Origin: Hyphomicrobiales bacterium
GTDB taxonomy: Bacteria > Pseudomonadota > Alphaproteobacteria > Rhizobiales > S144-23
Assembly: GCA_015494375.1 (NCBI GenBank)
Contig: WGBL01000436.1
Coordinates: 1-11,585, forward strand
Direction of reading: 5' to 3'
DNA: 11,585 bases
Both the position numbers and the translations under genes were made by a program. Positions 6,563-11,585 of the stretch are shown one piece after another (positions within the stretch are counted from its first letter, which is position 1; every line of letters starts with the position of its first letter). The notes beneath the pieces are model-generated. The model did not search any database. It saw only the letters and a program-made list of their open reading frames with translations, and had not been told where the DNA came from.

Positions 6563-7306
6563 TCAACTGCTTGCCTTGCCATCCCAACGACAGATGTCGG
6601 CAATGACACACGCGCCACAGCGGGGTTTTCGCGCGACACAGACATAGCGGCCATGGAGAATGAGCCAGTGGTGGCAATGGAGCCGAAAGCGCTCGGGCAC
6701 GACGCGCTCGAGGATCGCCTCCACCTCGCGTGGATCCTTGCCAGGGGCGAGGCCCGTTCGGTTGGCGACGCGGAAAATGTGCGTATCAACCGCAATCGTG
6801 GGCTCGCCGAAGGCGACATTGAGCACCACATTCGCCGTCTTGCGGCCGACGCCGGGCAACGCCTCAAGGGCCGCGCGATCGCGCGGCACCTCGCCGTCGT
6901 GATCCGCAATGAGCTTTTCTGAGAGCGCAATGATGTTTTTCGCCTTGTTGCGATAAAGGCCGATGGTCTTGATCATCTCGCGCAGTCGCTCCTCGCCGAG
7001 CGCGACCATCTTTTGCGGCGTGTCCGCCACCGCAAAAAGCGCCCGCGTGGCCTTGTTGACGCCGGCATCGGTGGCTTGTGCCGAAAGCACGACGGCGACA
7101 AGGAGCGTAAACGGGTTATGATACTCGAGCTCGCTCTTTGGTGCGGGGCGTTCGGCGGCAAGGCGTTCAAACAACGTCTCGATCTCCTCGGGCGACAGCC
7201 TCGAGCGGGGCAAACGGCGTTTCCGCGCCCGCCCGCGGGCGGCGGGCCGCGCCTTTGCGCTCTTGTCGCTTTTTCTCGCACGCTTGTTTCTTTTCGTCGC
7301 GTCCAT
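6563..7306 (-). CDS. nth: Endonuclease III
   Basis: A bifunctional DNA glycosylase/AP-lyase that removes oxidised pyrimidines in base excision repair. The helix-hairpin-helix LPGVGRKTANVV carries catalytic Lys156, and VDTHIFRV carries catalytic Asp174. The C-terminus holds the 4Fe-4S loop with cysteines 223, 230, 233 and 239, spaced Cys-x6-Cys-x2-Cys-x5-Cys as in the family. The protein has 247 residues against about 210 in E. coli; the extra length is a very basic Lys/Arg/Ala N-terminus (1-36), a likely nonspecific DNA-binding tail. ATG 7306 is preceded by GCGAGGG about 7 nt upstream. It is divergent from the DUF2244 gene with a very short gap (38 bp if that gene starts at 7345). Confidence 0.97.
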   Translation of the reverse strand: MDATKRNKRARKSDKSAKARPAARGRARKRRLPRSRLSPEEIETLFERLAAERPAPKSELEYHNPFTLLVAVVLSAQATDAGVNKATRALFAVADTPQKMVALGEERLREMIKTIGLYRNKAKNIIALSEKLIADHDGEVPRDRAALEALPGVGRKTANVVLNVAFGEPTIAVDTHIFRVANRTGLAPGKDPREVEAILERVVPERFRLHCHHWLILHGRYVCVARKPRCGACVIADICRWDGKASS

Positions 7307-7344
7307 GTGAGAACCCTCGCCAAGGGCCCCGGTATCGTCTAGGT

Positions 7345-7998
7345 ATGCTCGAGAATGCCGCTCCCAGAAACCAGGAAGGGGCGACCAACGAACCAGAAGG
7401 GCCGATCAAAGAAATGACGCAGCCGACTAACAAGTCGCAAGGAGACGAGCAACAACCTGAGCGCCGACCTGAAGGGTTAGCCGGGCAAAACGGTGACGCG
7501 CAGCCGGGCGGCGAGCGGCTGCCAGAGCCGGCGCCCGAGTCACCACGGTTTGCGGCCGTGCTTACGCCGCACCAGTCGCTCAGCCCACGCGGGTTTTTGG
7601 TGCTGATGGGCGCGATCGCCTCGCTCAGCTTTCTGATGGGGCTTTTTTTCTACTCCATCGGCGCCTGGCCGATCACGGGTTTTTTCGGCCTTGATGTGCT
7701 GCTGGTCTATCTGGCCTTTCGCTTGAATTTTCGTGCCGCGCGCCGCTTCGAGCTCGTCGAGCTCAGGCCCAGCGAGCTCATCGTGCGCAAAATCTCTCCT
7801 TCAGGCGAGGAGAGGCGCTGGAGCTTCAACCCCTACTGGGTTCGCGTGCAAGTCGAGGAGAAAGCCCGTGGCGGGCATGTTCTCAGGCTGTCTTCTCATG
7901 GGCGGGGGCTTGCCATTGGCGATTTTTTGACCCTTGAGGAAAAGCGCGATTTCGCGGCGGCGCTGCGTCAGGCGCTGGCAGAGAACGGCCGCATGTGA
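7345..7998 (+). CDS. DUF2244 family membrane protein
   Basis: The 217-residue protein matches the DUF2244 family as I recall it: two closely spaced membrane segments (about 83-104 and 107-126, separated by the GAWPITG turn) followed by a cytoplasmic domain with FELVELRPSELIVRK, an ERRWSFNPYWVRV stretch and a helical end. The family's function is unknown. The first 65 residues are polar (Glu, Gln, Pro, Gly) and look disordered. The start is uncertain: ATG 7345 has only a weak AGG before it and leaves 38 bp to nth, whereas ATG 7414 (after AAAGAA) would give 194 residues and room for two divergent promoters. No signal peptide is visible. The gene converges on ptsN. Confidence 0.85.
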   Translation: MLENAAPRNQEGATNEPEGPIKEMTQPTNKSQGDEQQPERRPEGLAGQNGDAQPGGERLPEPAPESPRFAAVLTPHQSLSPRGFLVLMGAIASLSFLMGLFFYSIGAWPITGFFGLDVLLVYLAFRLNFRAARRFELVELRPSELIVRKISPSGEERRWSFNPYWVRVQVEEKARGGHVLRLSSHGRGLAIGDFLTLEEKRDFAAALRQALAENGRM

Positions 7999-8004
7999 CG
8001 GCAT

Positions 8005-8031
8005 CTCGCAACCATTGGCAGCCATTGCGAG
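8005..8031. terminator. Possible terminator hairpin after the DUF2244 gene
   Basis: A perfect 7-bp stem CTCGCAA/TTGCGAG encloses 13 nt, starting 7 nt past the stop codon. Lack of a T-tract makes intrinsic termination uncertain. Confidence 0.3.
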
Positions 8032-8108
8032 GCCCGCGCCCCGAGCTCCGTCCCTTCAAGGGGCCCACGGTGCCCACGCATTGGCTGCGGCTGTGGCCTC
8101 GGCTTCGC

Positions 8109-8194
8109 CTCGCCCGCTCAGCCCACCGCCCTCGCCCGCTCAGCCCACCGCCCTCGCCCGCTCAGCTCACGCCCTCGTCCGCTCAGGTCGCGCC
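8109..8194. repeat. Four 21-22-bp tandem units
   Basis: Two identical 22-bp units (8109-8130 and 8131-8152, beginning CTCGCCCGCTCAG) are followed by two diverged 21-bp units (8153-8173, 8174-8194). A decayed fifth unit continues to about 8215. The period is not a multiple of three and the array lies between gene ends. Confidence 0.85.
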
Positions 8195-8258
8195 CTCAAA
8201 CGCTCTCAGGCCACCCACTCAAACCCCTCGGGCGGCACTCATTCAAGCAGCGGTCGTT

Positions 8259-8723
8259 TCAGGCGGCACTCGTCGCGAGCGGCTCAGTAAGGACGGAATA
8301 GAGCGCCGCCTGGCCCTTCGAACGGCGCAACTTCTCGATGGCCACGGGATCGCGCAAGAGCCGCGAGATGCGCGCCAGTGCCTTGAGATGATCGGCGCCC
8401 GCCCCCTCGGGCGCAAGCAACAAAAAGACAAGATCAACGGGCTGGCCGTCGATGGCCTCGAAGTCGATGGGCGGATCGATGCGGGCAAACAGGCAGACAA
8501 TGCGATCGAGTGCAGCCAGCTTGCCATGCGGGATGGCGATGCCATTGCCGAGCCCCGTCGACCCGAGGCGCTCGCGCTGCAAGAGTGTGTCGAAGATGTC
8601 GCGTTGATCGAGCCCTGTGAGCTTCGCTGCTTGTGCGGAAAGCTCCTGCAAGGCCTGCTTCTTGCTCTTGACCTTGAGCGAAGGAATGACGCCTTCCGGC
8701 GCGATGAGATCTCCAAGATCCAT
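8259..8723 (-). CDS. ptsN: Nitrogen-PTS regulatory phosphocarrier EIIA-Ntr
   Basis: The last phosphoryl acceptor of the PtsP (EI-Ntr)-PtsO (NPr) chain. It regulates potassium and nitrogen or carbon physiology by protein contact, not sugar transport. The 154-residue length is normal for the family. The phosphorylation site is His66 in GIAIPHGK, and the PTS EIIA type-2 core continues with FEAIDGQPVDLVFLLLAPEG and the HLKALARISRLLRD helix. ATG 8723 (MDLGDLIAPEGV) agrees with homologues, with GGGAAAG about 9 nt upstream; the in-frame extension to 8762 looks spurious. It follows hpf on the same strand after 63 bp, in the conserved rpoN-hpf-ptsN order, and is probably co-transcribed with hpf. Confidence 0.95.
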   Translation of the reverse strand: MDLGDLIAPEGVIPSLKVKSKKQALQELSAQAAKLTGLDQRDIFDTLLQRERLGSTGLGNGIAIPHGKLAALDRIVCLFARIDPPIDFEAIDGQPVDLVFLLLAPEGAGADHLKALARISRLLRDPVAIEKLRRSKGQAALYSVLTEPLATSAA

Positions 8724-8786
8724 GTCTGTCGTCTTTCCCGCACACGGGGGGCAAGGTGCCACACCCCGTGATTTGTGATTGTTGCC

Positions 8787-9485
8787 TCAAGTGTCGGATT
8801 TCCCCTCAGGGGGCACGGCCCCGGTCGCGTTCCGAGCCGTCGTGGCCGTGGCCGCGCGGGCCTGCGACCCCTCTTGCGGATCAATCCAGCCGATGTTGCC
8901 ATCGGGCCGTTGATAGATGACATTGAGCCGGCCGCTGCCCGCATGACGGAAGACGAGCACCGGCAGGTCGGCCATCTCCATCTCCATCACGGCATCGCTC
9001 ACCGAAAGCTCCCGTATGACCAGAGGCCGCTCGGCAATCACCACCGGGTTGTCGTCTGGCTCGCTACTCTCCTCGGCTGGCGCATCGCTTGTCTGGAGGA
9101 CATAATCGATCCCCGCTCCCGCTGTTTCCGAGAGAAGATGCGAGGCTTTGCCGATCGAAACATCCTTTGGCTTAAGCGCGCCCTGGTGAGGGTGGTGATC
9201 TCTCAGCTTCCTCTTATACCGGCGAACGCGCTTCTCAAGCTTGTCGAAGGCGGCATCGGCACTGGCATAGGCATCGGCCGCCACACCGTTTGATTGCAAT
9301 GTCAGCCCCGAGCGCAACGAGACCGAGCAATGCGTGGCAAAGCGGCTGCCTTGTTTTTCGATACAGACATGCCCGGCAACACCACCGCCGACATATTTCT
9401 CGACTGCGTTCTCGACGCGCGACCCTGCATATTCTCGCAACGACTCTCCGACATCGATGTTCTTGCCGATAACCTCGATTTTCAT
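8787..9485 (-). CDS. hpf: Long-form ribosome hibernation promoting factor (S30AE family)
   Basis: Binds the 30S subunit in stationary or starved cells and, in the long form, dimerises ribosomes into inactive 100S particles. The 232 residues comprise the S30AE domain (1-100: MKIEVIGKNIDVGESLREY, the DAYASADAAFDKLEKRVRRYKRKLRD helix), a variable linker (about 101-150), and the C-terminal dimerisation domain (about 150-203: VIRELSVSDAVMEMEM, LPVLVFRHAGSGRLNVIYQR, DGNIGWIDP). A 29-residue Ala/Thr-rich tail follows. ATG 9485 matches the family start; the ribosome site is weak (GGGGGC about 10 nt upstream) and lies inside the last 18-bp leader repeat. The frame stays open upstream through all repeats, so an extended form from a rare start cannot be excluded. 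It has a strong candidate promoter at 9746-9774. Confidence 0.95.
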   Translation of the reverse strand: MKIEVIGKNIDVGESLREYAGSRVENAVEKYVGGGVAGHVCIEKQGSRFATHCSVSLRSGLTLQSNGVAADAYASADAAFDKLEKRVRRYKRKLRDHHPHQGALKPKDVSIGKASHLLSETAGAGIDYVLQTSDAPAEESSEPDDNPVVIAERPLVIRELSVSDAVMEMEMADLPVLVFRHAGSGRLNVIYQRPDGNIGWIDPQEGSQARAATATTARNATGAVPPEGKSDT

Positions 9486-9489
9486 CTCG

Positions 9490-9615
9490 ATTACAGCCCC
9501 CAAGTCGCCCACAGTGCCTAAGACGCCCACAGTGCCTAAGACGCCCACAGTGCCTAAAACGCCCACAGTGCCTGAGACGCCCACAGTGCCCGAGACGCCC
9601 ACAGCCCCCAAGACG
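9490..9615. repeat. Seven 18-bp tandem units in the hpf leader
   Basis: Seven consecutive 18-bp units, consensus CCCACAGTGCCTAAGACG, fill exactly 126 bp and end 4 bp before the hpf start codon. Two units (9508-9525, 9526-9543) are identical, the inner ones differ at one to three positions, and the outer two are the most diverged, the usual picture for slippage or unequal exchange. Read on the minus strand, each unit would encode Val-Gly-Val-Leu-Gly-Thr in the hpf frame. There are no spacers, so it is not a CRISPR. Confidence 0.95.
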
Positions 9616-9745
9616 CTCCCATCGGCGGGAGTTGCCGAGGTGCAGCGGTTAGCGCCAAGGTTTGAACGCTCTCGAATACCGAAGGGATCGGGCCCTGGTC
9701 GAAGTGTTGCGACCCTTTGGCCGGCAGCGCGCCGATTGCGCGCGG

Positions 9746-9774
9746 AAGCTAGACCACCCCCCGGCAGCTGTCAA
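9746..9774 (-). promoter_or_regulatory. Candidate sigma-70-type promoter of hpf
   Basis: On the minus strand a perfect TTGACA (-35, 9774-9769) is followed after exactly 17 bp by TAGCTT (-10, 9751-9746). Transcription would begin near 9739 and give a leader of about 255 nt containing the seven 18-bp repeats. The -35 box abuts the 16-bp repeat array. Confidence 0.6.
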
Positions 9775-9775
9775 T

Positions 9776-9879
9776 TTGCACGCCCAGCGTCTTGCACGCC
9801 CACCGTTTTGCACGCCCGACCTGCTCCCATCGTCCACGCCCGCCATCTTGCCCACCCGCCGTCCTGCAACACCCACTGA
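9776..9879. repeat. About six 16-bp tandem units upstream of the hpf promoter
   Basis: Units include TTGCACGCCCAGCGTC (9776-9791), TTGCACGCCCACCGTT (9792-9807), TTGCACGCCCGACCTG (9808-9823), then a broken half unit, then GTCCACGCCCGCCATC (9832-9847) and TTGCCCACCCGCCGTC (9848-9863), with a decayed unit to about 9879. The first unit begins one base from the hpf -35 box. The CACGCCCAC core resembles the GACGCCCACAG core of the 18-bp leader repeats. Confidence 0.8.
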
Positions 9880-10094
9880 AAGCCGGCATTCAGTACCCGT
9901 CGCCTTCTGTCTCGTTCTGTCGCACCGGCCTGTTGCACCTTGCACCCCCTGCCCTGCGCCCCCGCCAAGCCGGCCCATCGATTTCGTTGGGCGAAGCCAC
10001 TCTTGTGCGTGTAGGCGAAGATAATAGCGCTATCGGGCGAATTTGGGGACAAGGCATGACGGTCGAGCAAATCATGATTGTTCGTTTCGCCGTG

Positions 10095-10114
10095 GGCGGC
10101 CACCGGAAGCCGCC
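10095..10114. terminator. Possible hairpin downstream of rpoN
   Basis: GGCGGC (10095-10100) pairs with GCCGCC (10109-10114) over an 8-nt loop, about 30 nt past the rpoN stop. In the rpoN direction no T-run follows the stem, so intrinsic termination is uncertain. Confidence 0.3.
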
Positions 10115-10144
10115 AAAATCGCGCGGCATTTGTGGATTTTCGGC

Positions 10145-11585
10145 CTAAGCCAGCGCCTTCTCGATCTGGCCGGCAAGGCGTTTTTCGCGTCGCCGCTGTA
10201 CCGACGGCGGAATCTTGAGCGCTTCTCGATACTTGGCCACCGTCCGACGGGCGATGTCTATCCCTTCCTTCTTGAGCAGTGCGACGATCTTGTCATCCGA
10301 AAGCACATTGTCGGCCGTCTCGGCATCAATGAGCTGTTTAATCCGATGACGAACCGCCTCGGAGGAATAGGTCTTGCCCTTTTCCAGCGACGGGATGGCC
10401 GAAGTGAAGAAATACTTGAGCTCGAAGATCCCGCGCGGCGTCGCCATGTATTTGTTCGAGGTCACACGGCTTACGGTAGACTCGTGCATGCCGATGGCCT
10501 CGGCCACGCTCTTGAGATTGAGCGGCCTCAGGTATTCCACCCCACGTGTGAGGAATGCGTCCTGCTGGCGGACGATTTCCTCCGAGACTTTCAGAATCGT
10601 TCTCGCCCGCTGATCGAGGCTCTTGACGAGCCAGTTGGCGGTCTGGAGACAGTTGTTGAGATAGGCGCGATCCTCGTCCGATTTGGCCTGCTCGCTCACG
10701 ACCGCGTAGTAGGCGCGATCGACGAGCAGCTTGGGCAGCGTCTCGCTGTTGAGCTCGACAAGCCATGTGCCATCGGCTCTCGGCCGCACGAGCACGTCTG
10801 GCACCACCGGTTGGATGGTGGTGGTGCCGAACTTGAGCCCCGGCTTCGGGCTGAGCGCCTTGATCTCACGGATGATCTCGGCAAGCTCCTCGTTGCTGGC
10901 GCCGCTTGCCCGACGCAGGCCGGCGAAATCGTGCCTGGCAAGGAGCGGCAGATTGTCGAGCACCGCTGCAATGATTGGATCGTAACGATTTTTCTCCTTG
11001 AGCTGGATGGCAAGGCACTCGGCGAGATTGCGCGCCCCCACGCCCGGAGGATCGAATGTCTGAAGCGCCTCCAGTGCGGCCGCAACCTCATCTTGCGAAG
11101 CGCCGAGCTGCTCGGCAAGCTGTACCAGATCGCCGCGCAGATAGCCGCTCTCGTCGACCATATCGATCAGGTGCCGCACGATGAACCGCTCGATTGGCTC
11201 GGCGACCAGCAGCGGGAGTTGCTCGAGCAGATGGTCACGCAACGTGGGCGCCGCAGCGACGAAAGCCTCGAGATTGGCTTCGCCGTCACCGCCCCGTGGC
11301 GCAACACCCGCCCAGCCGGCCCCAAGGTTGGCCGCAAGGTCTCCAGGAGCGGCCTCGGGATCGATGTTCTCATAGTCGGTATCGAGTTCGCGCGCCGGAT
11401 CCCGCCCGCCATTTGCCAATTGATGCCCGAGGTCGCGCCACGCCTCATCGGCGCGAAGCTCCGCGTCAGCTGTTTCCGCTTCCACCTCCGATGGCGACAT
11501 GTCGTCTCGAGGTCGCCCTTCGGGCGCCGCAATGTCGGGAACACTCGCAACAGCCGATCCTCGAGCGCCGTGAAGACGATGGCGA
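10145..11585 (-). CDS. rpoN: RNA polymerase sigma-54 factor (partial, N-terminus off window)
   Basis: Directs RNA polymerase to -24/-12 promoters and needs an AAA+ enhancer-binding activator. Counting from the internal ATG at 11500 (451 residues): the core-binding domain spans about 78-260 (TLRDHLLEQLPLLV, TFDPPGVGARNLAECLAIQL, LSPKPG), the helix-turn-helix about 331-350 (SVAEAIGMHESTVSRVTSNKY), and the RpoN box ARRTVAKYRE is 417-426, identical to the consensus. The frame stays open to the right edge, and region I (the Gln-rich activator-responsive segment, about 50 residues) must lie beyond, so 11500 is not taken as the start. Before it comes an acidic linker (1-75). Codon usage changes near 11500-11585 (see findings). 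hpf and ptsN follow on the same strand, but 659 bp and a separate promoter intervene. Confidence 0.95.
   Translation of the reverse strand, partial: RHRLHGARGSAVASVPDIAAPEGRPRDDMSPSEVEAETADAELRADEAWRDLGHQLANGGRDPARELDTDYENIDPEAAPGDLAANLGAGWAGVAPRGGDGEANLEAFVAAAPTLRDHLLEQLPLLVAEPIERFIVRHLIDMVDESGYLRGDLVQLAEQLGASQDEVAAALEALQTFDPPGVGARNLAECLAIQLKEKNRYDPIIAAVLDNLPLLARHDFAGLRRASGASNEELAEIIREIKALSPKPGLKFGTTTIQPVVPDVLVRPRADGTWLVELNSETLPKLLVDRAYYAVVSEQAKSDEDRAYLNNCLQTANWLVKSLDQRARTILKVSEEIVRQQDAFLTRGVEYLRPLNLKSVAEAIGMHESTVSRVTSNKYMATPRGIFELKYFFTSAIPSLEKGKTYSSEAVRHRIKQLIDAETADNVLSDDKIVALLKKEGIDIARRTVAKYREALKIPPSVQRRREKRLAGQIEKALA

Larger units (their letters stand above)
7999..8258. other. Convergent intergenic region DUF2244 / ptsN
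   Basis: This 260-bp non-coding region has a hairpin just after the DUF2244 stop (CTCGCAA at 8005-8011 pairs with TTGCGAG at 8025-8031 over a 13-nt loop, no T-tract). It also holds a tandem repeat array at 8109-8194 and a 10-bp direct repeat GGCGGCACTC at 8231-8240 and 8262-8271, the second copy lying in the end of ptsN. Confidence 0.55.
9486..10144. other. 659-bp intergenic region rpoN - hpf
   Basis: No gene is supported here. From the rpoN side it holds a hairpin after the rpoN stop (10095-10114), about 200 bp without clear features, a 16-bp tandem repeat (9776 to about 9879), the hpf promoter (9746-9774), about 130 bp of leader, and the 18-bp tandem repeat that abuts the hpf start. It is long for a spacer between these two genes. 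Confidence 0.7.

Noticed and set aside
6141..6677. A 178-codon minus frame spanning the nth/AidB-type gap
   Set aside because: It overlaps both genes out of frame, encodes repeat-derived sequence (GQIALTRR-type) and resembles nothing known.
9490..9615. CRISPR array
   Set aside because: The 18-bp units are directly adjacent with no spacers and no cas genes nearby.
9640..9660. Sigma-54 -24/-12 promoter for hpf (TGGCGC ... GCTGCA on the minus strand)
   Set aside because: The GG to GC spacing is 11 nt instead of the required 10, and the -12 element is poor.
10020..10035. ATAGCGCTAT palindrome and a TATTAT -10-like box on the minus strand
   Set aside because: The palindrome is only 10 bp with no second copy, and the nearest -35-like hexamer (TTGTCC) is about 20 bp away.

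Overview
The window is GC-rich chromosomal DNA carrying housekeeping genes of an alphaproteobacterium, most likely Hyphomicrobiales-like. The evidence is the argB / HAD pyrimidine 5'-nucleotidase / dapD cluster, the rpoN-hpf-ptsN order, and protein sequences that read as alphaproteobacterial. The assignment below class level is inference. There are no rRNA or tRNA genes, IS elements, phage genes or CRISPR arrays that I can see.

Layout, left to right. (1) 1-957, minus: the 5' part of a protein with a ClpA-type N-domain followed by a long proline-rich stalk, running off the left edge. (2) 958-1317: divergent intergenic region with a candidate promoter for the plus-strand genes. (3) 1318-4283, plus: argB (arginine synthesis), an HAD hydrolase of the pyrimidine 5'-nucleotidase type overlapping argB by ATGA, and dapD (lysine/diaminopimelate synthesis). 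dapE, a frequent partner, does not follow. (4) 4463-6208, minus: an AidB-type acyl-CoA dehydrogenase, convergent with dapD. (5) 6563-7306, minus: nth (endonuclease III), divergent from (6) 7345-7998, plus: a DUF2244 membrane protein. (7) 8259 to the right edge, minus: rpoN (5' end off the window), then hpf (long form), then ptsN (EIIA-Ntr), the classic sigma-54 / nitrogen-PTS neighbourhood.

What stands out is non-coding. Almost every intergenic region, and one coding region, holds a short degenerate tandem repeat with its own unit length (12, 14, 15, 16, 18, 21-22 or 33 bp). The most striking set brackets a near-consensus promoter for hpf. About six 16-bp units lie upstream of its -35 box and seven 18-bp units fill the leader down to the start codon, and both share a GTGGGCGT-like core. 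Several proteins (ArgB, HAD, Nth, DUF2244) also carry low-complexity N-terminal extensions, and in the hpf leader the 18-bp repeat is open in the hpf frame. I see no clear new multi-gene system. The best leads are the Clp N-domain/proline-stalk protein, the hpf promoter-leader repeats, the Cys/His/Gly/Asp-rich N-terminus of the HAD protein, and an abrupt change of coding signal at the 5' end of the visible rpoN.
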